NCBI GenBank assembly: GCA_902651635.1
Contig: CACRSC010000069.1
Location: forward strand, 106,219-170,218
DNA: 64,000 bases
Direction of reading: 5' to 3'
Source of the DNA: Mastigamoeba balamuthi
Lineage: Eukaryota; Evosea; Mastigamoebida; Mastigamoebidae
The notes beneath the pieces are model-generated. The model had not been told where the DNA came from and did no database searches. It saw only the letters and a list, made by a program, of their open reading frames with translations. Below are positions 20,801-31,700 of the stretch, piece by piece. Made by a program: the position numbers and the translations under genes. The first letter of the stretch is position 1. Each line of letters begins with the position of its first letter.

Positions 20801-21239
20801 AGAGGCAGGGCAGCGGCAGCGGTGGAGGCGGGCCTTGCTGTAGGACCAGGGCAGCGCACGCGGCGTGAAGAGCTGTATGATCTCGACGGCGCTGGGCCCC
20901 GTCGCGTGCGCGTACTCTGCGGGTGCGGTGGCCCCCCTGTCAGAGGAGCAGAGGACAGAGGGCAGGGGGCAGGGGGCGCGTGCTGCTGCAGTTGACGTCG
21001 TCTGCGAGGCTCGTGGCGTTGTGGGCCACGTAGAGGCGGTGGTTGTTGCCCCAGAGCGACTGGGCGGTGGCGAAGCCCTTGGGCGGGTCGTACGAGTCGT
21101 AGGCCTCCATCTCGAGGGGCAGCGCTGTCTGGCAGCCAGCGCCCCGGGCCGCTCCTCCCAGCAGCCCCAGCAGCCCCAGCAGCAGGAGCAGCAGCGGGGG
21201 GCAGCACAGGCCCCGCGACGCGCGATACGGTGTGTGCAT
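17838..21239 (-). CDS. Receptor A: type I membrane protein with Cys-rich CGNG/ECDGG repeats
   Basis: Ten exons: 20984-21239, 20834-20916, 20355-20763, 20113-20265, 19619-20047, 19470-19559, 19265-19402, 18945-19190, 18628-18882, 17838-18559; 926 aa, all phases agree. There is a signal peptide (CCPPLLLLLLGLLGLLGG), then a beta-rich domain (VQAQVVMYEADPATGLP, PRVYVGFRVVSQC). Paired Cys modules follow (CHCECGVWDPDC, CQCGCGGTAVDPDC, CDCNCGAFDP), then DUF4215-like repeats of the type CGNGVLDAGELCDGGPGCSNC. One TM helix follows (VIAVPVAMGCVVAAAAALAIA), and the tail carries DGTPIIILP. Surface recognition or adhesion is inferred. Introns 1 and 2 need GC donors. It is divergent from gene B and a paralogue of C (58983-62404). 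Confidence 0.8.
19578..20521 (-). repeat. Tract almost identical to 60773-61716 (receptor A copy)
   Basis: From AGCACAATAGAGCAGG to GGAGGTGAGGTAGCT the two paralogues match essentially base for base, including introns 3 and 4. Sequence on both sides is clearly diverged. The constant offset is 41,195. Confidence 0.9.
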
Positions 21240-21979
21240 GGCCTGGCCTGCGGTCAGAGCGCGGGTGGCGGTGCAGGAGGGGCGGGGATTGCGAGCTGCT
21301 GGTGGGCTGACCTCTGGCGGTGCCTCCGCCTTGGAAAAACTATTTTGAAAAAGTGGTCTCGCTCTGTCCCAACGGCCGCTGCCCCTCGTGACGTGGCCCC
21401 GAAAACAGCGCCCCTGCTGCACGCCTGCCTGCTGTGTCTGGGGGCGCGTGTCTGGGCGGGGTTTGGAGGCCAGGTGGTCCGGAGGAAGGACGCGGGGGAG
21501 CGGGGAAGAGAGGAGGAAAGCACTGCCCGATGGGGGCAGCGCATTTGGGCCACAGCACTGCAGGCAGAAAAGCAAAAAGCCTCTGCAAATGCCTCTGCAC
21601 CTCTGCTGCACTCGTGCACAGGCCGGTCCACTGGTCCAGCGGTCCAGCGCCGCTGGGAGGCGCCCGGGAGGGGAGCGGCTGGCGAGGCGGCGGGTGCTGG
21701 CCAGAGGGGCGGAAAACGGGACAGAGAGAGGAAAAGGAGGAAAAGCGTGCGAGAAGGTGCACAGAGAGGCCAAAAATACGGGCCATTTGGGCGCCCGCTC
21801 AAAAATCCACGCAGTTGAAAGCCTTCTCAGCAACCGCCACTCCTCCTGCTGCTGCTGCCGTTGCGCACACGTCCACAGCAGCCCACACCCTCTCTCCAGC
21901 AACCACGCCGCACAGCCGCAGCGCCTCGCGCGTGGCCGCACGCCTCTCTCGCTCGCACACGACGCACACGACGCACGCG
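21240..21979. promoter_or_regulatory. Shared divergent promoter region of receptors A and B
   Basis: 740 bp between two divergently transcribed paralogues. Overlapping frames here are shadows with no domain or signal. Features visible are A-rich patches (GGAAAAACTATTTTGAAAAAG at 21331) and CCATTTGGGCGCC (21783), which also occurs inverted at 6283-6295 in the right arm of the inverted duplication. Whether these act as regulatory sites is unknown. Confidence 0.4.
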
Positions 21980-24900
21980 ATGCCTCAGCATCATCCTCGG
22001 CCTCTGCCTCTGCCTCTGCCTGCTCTCGGTGGCCCTGGCCCTCTGCGGCAGGGGGCCCTGAGGGGGCTGCTGCTGCTGGGGCTGCTGGGGCTGCTGGCGG
22101 GCACCGCGGGGGGCCGCTGCTACGCGTCGGGGGGCCTCTCGGTGGACAAGTACGACGCAGACGTCAGCGACGCCTGGCCCCTCGCCCCCGTCGCCGCCCC
22201 CCTCACCCCCGGCTCCTGCTCCCGTGCGTGGCCCTTCCTCTCCTCTGCTGTGGCTGTGGCTGTGGCTGCACTGCGTGGCCTGTGGCCTGTGCTGTGCCTG
22301 AGCCCCACTGACGCTGTGTGCTGTGCCTCTGTGCCTCTGTGCCTCTGTGCCACTGGCAGCGCCGGGGGTGGGGTCAGCGGTGGAGGTGGTGCAGCTGCTG
22401 ACGCCGGCGCGGGTGCCGTGGGCCATCAGCGAGGTGTGCGTGCTGCTGGGGGGCGCCCTGAGCTCGAGCGAGAGCGTGGAGGTGGCCCTCTACCCCGAGG
22501 TCGACGGCGCCCCGGGCCCCGACAGCTCCGCCACCGTCGTCGGCGCCACCGCCTGGGTCTCCCCCTCGGTCGCCTGGGTCAACGTGCCCGCCGGGGGCCT
22601 CGTGGCCCGCTCGCCCCGCGTCTACGTGGGCTTCCGCGTGGCCTCTGCCTGCAACGCCCTCGTCTACAACACGCAGGCCGGCCACCCCGCCGCCGCTGGC
22701 CGCAGGTCCTTCTGGCGCCAGGGCCCCTCCCACCCCTGGTCCCTCCGCCTCGCCGACTGGGCCCACGACAACGTCTCGGTCGTCTCCATCCGCACCCTCG
22801 GCGGCCCCTCCTCCCGTCTGTCCCTCTCTCTCTCTCTCTCACCGCTCTCTCTGGTGCTCTCCTGCACTGACTCCTCCCTCCACCCTCCACCCCTTCGCAG
22901 TGCCCCCCGACTGGAGCTGCCCCGCACGCCTCTACAACGACAGCGTCTGCCACTGCGGCTGCGGCGCCCCGGACCTCGACTGCTCCAAGACAGCGCTCTC
23001 CCCCAACTGCACGGCCCCGGGCGCTGTCTGCAGCCCCCTCGCCACCTGCGTCGGTCCGCCTGCCCCCTGTAGCTGCTCTGCCTCTCTGCAGCTGCAGCGC
23101 CACTGACAGCACGGGGCCTGGGCGCAGTGCCCGGGTGGGACGCGGCCCGCTGCCCCCTCGCGTCGTACGGCATCGGGGACGGCTGCCAGTGCGGCTGCGG
23201 GGGGGCCCTCGTGGACCCCGACTGCCGCGCCTCGACGGTGGCCGGCGCCTGGTACCCGCGGGCCGACAACTGCCCGGGGGTCGCGCGCTGCTCCGACGCC
23301 GGCGCCTGCGTCGACGCGTGGCCCTCGTGCAGCGCGGGGCTCTACGGGGACGGCACGTGCCACTGCGGCTGCGGGGCCAGCGGGGGCGTCCTCGACCCCG
23401 ACTGCCTGGCCACCAACCACTCGGACTGCGCCAGCGGCCAGACCTGCGTGGCCGGCGCCTGCAGGGCCTTCCCCCCTGCGTGGCGCTGCTCGCCCAGCAT
23501 GTACGGCCAGTACCCCGACCTCACGCACCGCCTCCCGGGCGTCGGCTGCGACTGCTTCTGCGGCGTCTTCGATCCCGGTGCGACGCCCCAGCAGCACAGC
23601 GCCAGAGAAGCCACCTCCCCCTTGCCACTGGCACTGACCCGCGTGGGACGCCGCACAGACTGCAGGTACCAGGACTCGCAGAACCTCTACGCCAACGGCT
23701 GCGACACGGACATGCCCATCTGCTCCAAGACCCTCGAGTGCGACTTCCAATGTACGCCGCAACCCGAGCCCCGCCAGCGCACCTGCGTCTAACGCGCGGG
23801 GTGCGCCGTCACGGCCAGCTCCGGCAGGAGACGGCATCGTCGATGCGCACAAGGAGGAGTGCGACTCGGGCAAGGGCTGCGTCGGCAACAAGTGCGGCCT
23901 GGGCTACCAGCCCAAGAGCCCCGTCTGGTTCGACTGCGACGAGGGTGCGCGAGAGGCCCCCCCTGGGCTGCGCCTGCCTGCCTGACGTTGCGCGTGCGTG
24001 TCTGCCCACAGTGTGCGGCAACTCGATGGTCAACGGCACCGAGGAGTGCGACAGCGGCGCCTTCTGCACGCCGCAGTGCAGGTGCCTCGCGGGGCACAGC
24101 GCCATCGGCAAGCCCTTCTGCAGCGGCTGCGGCAACGGCTTCCTCGAGGCTGGCGAGCAATGTGACTCTGGCGCGGGCTGCGACTCGTCGTGCCAGTGCG
24201 TCCGGGGCTTTGAGCCCTCTGGCAACCAGTCGACCTACTGTGTGCAGTCCAAGTCCTGTACGGGCCCCGTCCTCCGACCACCGAGGCCTCACACCAGGCG
24301 CCGCCCCCCAGTCTGCGGGGACTCGACTGTGGATGCGGGCGAGGACTGTGACGGGGGGTACTTTTGCCACTGGCAGAACTGCACGTGCTACCCGGGACAC
24401 AGCCCTTACGCCCAGCGGGGCAAGAGCTGCCGCGGCTGCGGCAACGGCGTCGCCGAGGACACGGAGCAGTGCGACGGCACCGAGGGCTGCGACCCGGCCA
24501 CCTGCAAGTGCGTGCAGGGCTACACGAGGTCGGACAGCGTCTACGGCTGCCAGCTCGTCTCTGTCTGTGCGTCGGCCCTCACACAGAGTCGGCCGCTGAC
24601 GGCACTGGTTGCGCAGTGTGCGGCAACCTCAAGATCGACGACGGCGAGCAGTGCGACGGCGGCCCGTTCTGCGAGCTCGACTGCAAGTGCTCCGAGGGGC
24701 ACGCGGCCGAGAGCCCCGCGCGGACGTTCTGCGCGGGCTGCGGCAACGGCTACGTCGACGCTGGCGAGCAGTGCGACGGCGGCTACGGCTGCGCCAACTG
24801 CTCGTGCGCCTCGGACTTCACGGTGATGAACCCGCCGACGGTGGCCTGCACGTGGATCGTCCCCATCCCCCCCGAGAAGAACAAGACGGTCGTCGTCGTC

Positions 24901-25449
24901 ACCGTCAGCAAGAAGGACAACCGCGTCGTGGGCGCCGCCGTCGGGGCCTCCGCTGGCATCGCGGTGGCTGTCTGCGCAGTGCTCGGGGCCGTCGTGGCCG
25001 TCGTGCGGTCGATCCGCAAGAAGGAGGAGCCCAGCAGGCCCCTGGACGTGCCGGGCTCCAACGTCTCCTTCGTGACGACGACGCCTGCCGAGGGCGTCAA
25101 CCCCATGGGCCCCCAGCACACGATGTTCAACTCTGCCGTCGCGAGCTCCGAGCTGGCGCAGGGGACGCCCTACGTGCACTCGCGGACGGCCGACGGCACG
25201 CCCATCATCGTGGTGCCCTGCTCGTCCTCGGACTCGTCGGGGACTCCCGTGTTGCCCCGCTACCCGGGCATGGAGGTCGTACAGGGCGGCGTCAGCTCCG
25301 CCGGGCCCGTCGACCCCCTCGTCACCATGAGCCTCGCCGCCCAGATGCCCCAGATTGTCGCCGCCGTCCACAACGTCCCTGTAGAGATGGGAGACGGTCC
25401 CGCAGTCGTCGCTGCGCCGGTGTCGTCTGCGGGCCCCGTCCAGCCCTGA
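21980..25449 (+). CDS. Receptor B: type I membrane protein with Cys-rich CGNG/ECDGG repeats
   Basis: Nine exons: 21980-22223, 22360-22815, 22901-23053, 23128-23577, 23659-23751, 23819-23944, 24012-24257, 24312-24566, 24617-25449; 951 aa. Every intron is GT-AG and every internal junction is phase 1. The leader is LLLLGLLGLLAGTAGG. The N-terminal domain matches A and C (VEVVQLLTPARVPWAIS, PRVYVGFRVAS), followed by Cys modules (CHCGCGAPDLDC, CQCGCGGALVDPDC) and repeats such as CGNGFLEAGEQCDSGAGCDSSC and CGNSMVNGTEECDSG. The TM helix is VVGAAVGASAGIAVAVCAVL. The cytoplasmic tail of about 150 aa contains HSRTADGTPIIVVP. Phase-1 introns between Cys modules would favour exon shuffling. The ligand is unknown. 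It lacks the second intron of A and C. Confidence 0.82.
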
Positions 25450-25726
25450 TGAGGGCGCACCGCAGAGAACCTTTGGCCTGTTGGCCCGTGTGTGAAACAA
25501 AGCAGCAGATAAAACGTGGGAGCAAAAGCACTCCTTGGGTGTCCAGCAGCGTCCCCGTTGTTGCTGTAGTCTGTAGTGGTGCTGTGTTGGTGCGTGGGGG
25601 CTCTGTGCCGCGGTGAGGGGACCTCCGCGTGTGCGTTACATTGTGTATGGCTGAGCCTCATGTCGAGCCTTGGGTGTTGTTACAACGCGCTGCTGGGGTG
25701 GGGCGCGTGAGTGGCCCTCGGCCGCC

Positions 25727-28700
25727 TCAGACAGGACCAGGGGCGACCCACGGTCCCTGGGGCGGCTTGGCGGGGCCCTCGTCGACGGGTGCCTGGGGCG
25801 CAGGGGCGACGCCGACAGTACTGGTGCTGGGCTGCCTGGCCTGCGCGGAACGGGGCTTCTCGTACTGCTGGCCCTCCCTGGCAGGGCTCACAGGCCGGGT
25901 CTTCTGGCCCATGCGCCGCATGACGACCACAGCGACGACCGCTCCCACGGCCACGACTGCCACAATGCCCACAGGCACTCCGATGCTACGCGAGAAAGCG
26001 AGGGGAGCAGGTCAGTCGGTTGCTGTGTTGCTGCGCGCGGTGCGCAGCTGTCCGGGAGGGCAGAGAGGGGGACGTACGCGATGCCGATGATGGAGCTGCC
26101 GCTCTTCTCCGCCACGACTGGCGGCTTGGACGACGACGTGGAAGTATGGGGCGGCAGTTCCGACGACGAAGACGACGACGGGGGAGTGGCTGGAGGAGGC
26201 ACCGAGGAGGAGGAAGACACATCAGTAGGCGGCTCCTCGATGGTCTTTGCGCGGGCCAGGCTGAACTGCGTCAAGTGCGAGCAGTTGCAGATGGTGTATC
26301 TGCCCGGCACGGAGGCCACGACTGTGCAGCCGTCGCTGGACCAGTTGCCCGTCTGCTCGTTGAGCCACACGCAGGCCGCTGCGGTGATGGCGCGTGCGCG
26401 CGTGAGCGTGGGTGGGCACGACAGAGGGCGCAAGGATGAGAGCGAGAAGGACACGCACCGGTGTAGTTCTCGCCGATGGGGACGACCTCTGTAAGGTTGA
26501 GGATGATGCCGTTGGGGATGCCCGTGATGCTGATCTCGTTGCCCGCGAGGTCCTTGACCGACACCTTGAGGACGTGCGAGTGGGCGGCCGCGTACGGGGT
26601 CCCCGTGACGGGCACGCTGTCGATGAAGCGCGTCGAGAGCTGGATCTGGTAGTCGCTGGGTGCCGTCCCTCTCTTGTTGCGGCCGTGCGACACCATGCCG
26701 GCCGGGATGTCGACCGAGGTGCCCTTGCCCGTCTTGTACTGGCCCTCGCCCTGGCTGTCGCCGCAGCCGCGGATGCCCGTCTGGGCCAGCGAGTTGGAGT
26801 TGGCCGTGATGGGCTTGTGGCCGCAGGGCTTGCCCGAGAGCGACGCCCGCGAGAGCTTGGCCATGAGCGCGTTGAGCCGCGCCTCGAACAGCGCCGCGAA
26901 GGTCTCGTTGCCGCTGTAGAGCCCCGCGTAGTGCAGCAGGTTGTCGAGCATCGTCTGGAACTTCTGCACGGCGTCCGCGGGCGCCCCGGTCTCGCTGACG
27001 TTCTCGTTGGTGGCCGCCTCGAGCATCAGCTCCAGGGCGCTGATGGCCTTGTCGAGCACCGCCGCCGAGAGCTCCGTGGGCGCCGAGGTCATGTCCTCGA
27101 GGATCTTGCTGAAGCTGTTGTACACCGTGTCATCCACCGTCGCCGTCGCCCCGATGGCGCTCGTCACCACGTCGCTCGCGGCCGCCGCCAGCTGCTCGCG
27201 GATCTCGCGCTTCTGCTCGGTGCTGGCGCTGCTCGCCGAGCCCAGCGACTGCGCCACGGCCCCCAGCGTCGTGCTCGCCACGTAGACGTCGCCCGTCGTC
27301 GTCAGGGCGCTCATGGCGCTGCCCACGAGGCTCGACAGGCCGCTGGCGTTGAACTGCACAGGGGCCACAGTCACGACGGCCGACGCCTGCGCGGCGGCGC
27401 CCCACGTGTCGATGATGCGGGCGACGATGGTGATGTTGACCGGCGACTCGGTGCCGTTGGGCAGCGAGAGCGGGAGGGCGACCGTCTGCGAGGGCGACGG
27501 GGGCTTGAGGTAGACGACCGTGCCGTCGGGGTAGACGGCCGAGTACGAGTAGCTGAACGGCGTGTCCTCCTTGTCGTCGGCCCACTTGTCGTCGACGGCC
27601 ATCGTGAACGTGTCCAGCGCCGCCCTGCCGCTCGCGGGGCTCACGCTGAAGCCGCCGCCGCTGGGCGGGCTGTTGGTCACGAAGCTGGCCTCTGAGTAGC
27701 CGATGCCATTGAGACTGTCCCTGGCCGTCAGGCGGAACGTGTACTGCTTGCCGTCGGCCAGCACGCCCGGCCGGATCGAGAGCGTCAGTGCCGTCAGGGG
27801 CGTGTCGAAGTTGGCGGGGTCCATCGCCAGGCCGCCCTCGACGCAGGTCCACACGCGCGTGAGCGGGAGGGCGCTGGGGCTGATGGCGGTGCCCACGAGC
27901 GAGATGGACTTGCTCGCGCTGATCTTGGCGAGGGCCAGCGCGGCCACCGACACGACCGGCGGCAGCACCTCCACCGGCGCCGTCACGATGATCTTGACCG
28001 CCGCGCTGCTCAGGAGATCCGAGTCGTTGCTGCCCTCGATGGAGACGTTCAGCGAGAACTTGTAGAGGCTCTGGCTCAGCTTCCTGGCCGGCAGCGTGAA
28101 CGAGGGGACCGCGGGCAGCGCCAGCACGTTGCCGTCGCCGTCGACGCAGCGCTGGTCCCAGAACACGTCGTCGCAGCCCCACGAGTACCTCAGCGCGGCG
28201 CCTCCGGCCACGCGCGAGGCGCTGCCGTCCATGACGAGCTCCTGCGACGCGCTGATCATGCGGTTGCCGCCTGCGATGGCCGCCACAGGGGCGCTCTGCA
28301 CGACGTTGATGACCACCGTGTCCGTCGCCGTCACAGGATTCCCGGTCTTGAACGACAGGGAGACGAAGACGCGGAACTTGTAGCTCCCCGCCGCGCTCAC
28401 AGTCGCCGACGTCGAGCGCGCCGACGCGTCCACGAACTTGGCGTCGCTGGGGCCCGAGACGCGGGTCCACGCAAACGTTGCGGCCGAGGCCGAGAGGGTC
28501 GAGCAGGGCGAGAGCTTCACCGAGGCCTCGAGGAACACCGGCTGCCCCAGCTGCACGCGGCGCCCCGTGGCGTCGGCGCCCTTGTCGCGCACAAACACCT
28601 CGGGCGCCGATATGTCGCCCAGCGCCTGCGTCGTGGCCGTCGCTGCGGCGCTCACGGCGCCCGAGCAGTCCGACACGACGAGCGAGATCCTGTAGAGCGT

Positions 28701-31700
28701 GTCGGCCAGCATCGTCATCACGTCGAGACCGAGCTCGTCGAGCGACTGTGCGTTGGCCGCCTCGACGGCGGCAGACACGTTGGCCCCCGGGGCCGTCCCG
28801 TTGTCGAACGTGGCCGACCACGTGTACGTCAGCGTGGGCGCCAGTGCCGCGCACGAGGACCCCGCCTTGGACGCGCGTCCGCTGATGCGCAGCTTGGCGG
28901 CGCCGCAGCGCGGGACGCCAGGAGGCGCCTGCAGGGCGGCAGTCGGCGGGTAGCTGTCGGCAGTCGTCAGCGCCACCGAGCCCGAGGCGCTCCACGTGTA
29001 GCAAGGCATGGCCTGCGTGCAGCCGCGCACGTGGCCCGAGTTGAGGGTGATCGTGTCGCCCACGCGGATGCCGGGGCTGCTGCCCAGCGTCACCACCAGC
29101 GTCCGCGGGTCCCCGAACGCGCACGTGGCGCCGGCGCCCCAGAGCGTCGCCTCCCCCGCGAAGAGGGCCTCGCACGTGAGGGCCGCGACAGACCGGGCGG
29201 TCACGGAGGGCTCGACGGCGTTGGGGTAGAGCGGCACGCCCGAGTCGGTGTCCGAGTCGAAGCGGATCTTGATGAAGGCGCCAGAGGGGGCCAGCTCGGC
29301 AGAGAGCATGCTGGGGGCCGCGGCCGGCGTCACTGCGATGGAGAAGGGGCTCCCCGAGATGGCCGCGCCGTTGAGCGTCACGGCCAGGCTGACCGTCCCC
29401 GGCTCATAGAGCACAATCTCGATGACGAACCTGCCGTGGTCCGCGTACCTGGCCGTCACGCGGGCCGTGCGGGACGCCGTCGCGTTGACCACCCCGTTGG
29501 TGGAGTTGAGGTTCTGGTCGGCCTCGGTGCGCGCCTGCACGAAGAACTTGGCAGGGCCCGCAGAGACCACCGAGGACGGCAGGCCCAGAGCGACGCTGTG
29601 CGCCGGCGACAGGGTGCCCGCGACTCCCTCGTTGAACGTGGGCATCTGGCACAGCGTCTTGGCCTTGACGCAGGCGTTCATCTCGCCACACCACACAGGC
29701 GTGTCGCCGCCGCACGTCCACGGGCACGCCTTGGTCCCCGCCAGGCAGCGGCCCAGGTACGCGCACCAGCGCTGTCCCGTGGCGCACAGGTCCGGGCAGG
29801 TTGTCCCCTGCACGCAGCGGCCGCCGCCGCAGTCGATGTAGCCGCTGGGGCACGCAGCGCAAGACGCCACGAGGCCGCTGCTCTCGCAGTGCCCGTCGCC
29901 GCACAGCGCGCCAGCGATGCCGTTGGTCGCGGGGCACGAGGTCTTGACGCAGGCGGCCTCGTTTGCGGCGCACGAGCCGTCGGCGCAGAGGAACGGGGAG
30001 GCCGGCGGGCAGACAGGCGACGGGCAGAACTCGGCAGAGGCGACGCACGGGGAAGTGGCGACAGTGGTCTTGCCCGACACTGGGCAGCGGTACGGCGCGT
30101 TGTCGGGACACGGTGGCAGGCACTGCGCGTTCTCGGCTGCCGAGGAGCCGGCGAGGCACGCGTGGCGGCCCGCCTGGGCCTCCAGGGGCGGCGGGAAGCT
30201 GAAGGGGCAGGCCCACAGGTCGTCCACGCACTTCTGGCGCATCTTGCACCACGTCTGGCTGCCCGGGCAGGCAGCGCTGGCCGCGGCACCCTTGCAGTCG
30301 GCCTCGGGCGTGCAGGCTCCCGAGCTCGTGCACCACGCGGTCCCCAGAGGGCAGTTCTGCGCGCGGCACTCGGCGTCTCTGCTGACGACGCACGTGCCAG
30401 TGGTCTTGCACGCCGTGGTGGCCGCAGGGCACGCGGTGGCCCTCGCGCACTGAGCGCCGGCGACGCAGGAGCGCGTATACGGGCACCAGTAGGGCGTCGC
30501 AGACGAGCAGCCCTGCTGGAAGCAGAGGTCCGCGGACTCGTGGCAGCGACGCGTGGCCGGGCAGTAGTAGGGCGTCGGGTCCACGCAGAACCTGTTGCTG
30601 AAGGCGCAGCGCGAGCCGACGGGCTGACAGGTATTGGTGGCGTTGCACCACGTCGTGTTTGCCGCGCAGGACGTCGGGGGGACGGCGCCTGGGCAGTCAG
30701 CTGCGGAGACGACGCAGCGGGCGATGCGCGAGCACCAGTAGCCGCACGAGGCGTAGTAGCAGTCGAGGGGCTGGGCGACGCAGTTGCCCGACTGGTCGCA
30801 CCAGATGGGCAGCTCGCGCGTGCAGCGGGCGTCATAGCAGTCGGCGCTGCTGGCCACGCAGGCCCACGTGTAGGCGCAGAAGTAGGGCAGCGCCGCAGTG
30901 CACTTGGGCGGGCAGCGCTCCGACGCGCCCACGCAGCGCGCGTACGTGTCGCACCACGCGAAGCCCTGCGCGCACGTCTTGCAGAGGGCGGGCGAGGCCA
31001 CGCAGATCCTCTGCGAGTCGCACCAGAAGGGCAGTAGTGGCGTGCAGTTGGCGTTGCACTGCGCCGGAGGCATGCAGGCCTTGCCGGCGTCGCACCACGC
31101 GGTTCCGTTGGGGCATGCAGCCGTCCCGCAGGGGTCGGCTGTTGCAACACACCTGTTGAGGGCCCCGCACCACCTCTGGTTGGCCGCGCAGAGGCCCGGG
31201 CAGAAGGCGCCAGACGGCTGGCAGCTCCCGTAGCGCGGGCAGAACTGCTTGTCCGCGCCGCAGGGCGCAGTGCACCGCGCGGATTGGACCACGCACGACC
31301 TGTCCGGGCAGCCCGTGGTGTTCGTGGGACACGTCGCCGGGCACTGCGTGATGTTGATGACGCAGCTGCCGTCCCTGCAGCGGAGGCCGCGAGCCGCAGG
31401 ACAACCGTTGGAGCAGTTGGCCGCGGCGTCGTGGCAGAGGCGGTCTGTGCAGAAGACCTGACCCGCAGGGCAGGGGGGCACCGGGCATGTGCCGTTGGTC
31501 GAGCACGCGTTGGCGCCGTAGATGGCGAGGGCGAGGGCGCCGCCCTGCGTGCACTGCCTCTTTCCCGGGTCGCAGGGCACAGGGCACTGCGTCAGCAGCG
31601 GCGCGACGAACATGGAGCCGTCGCGGTTGAAGCAGGGGCGGTACAGCGCGGCCGGAGACACGTCGTACTTGTAGGGGCACGCGTCCGCGGCGCCGACGCA

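Noticed and set aside
29031-31037. 668-codon plus-strand frame opposite the giant receptor
   Set aside because: Low-information Arg/Ala/Gly composition antisense to well-defined Cys repeats and the filamin/REJ region.
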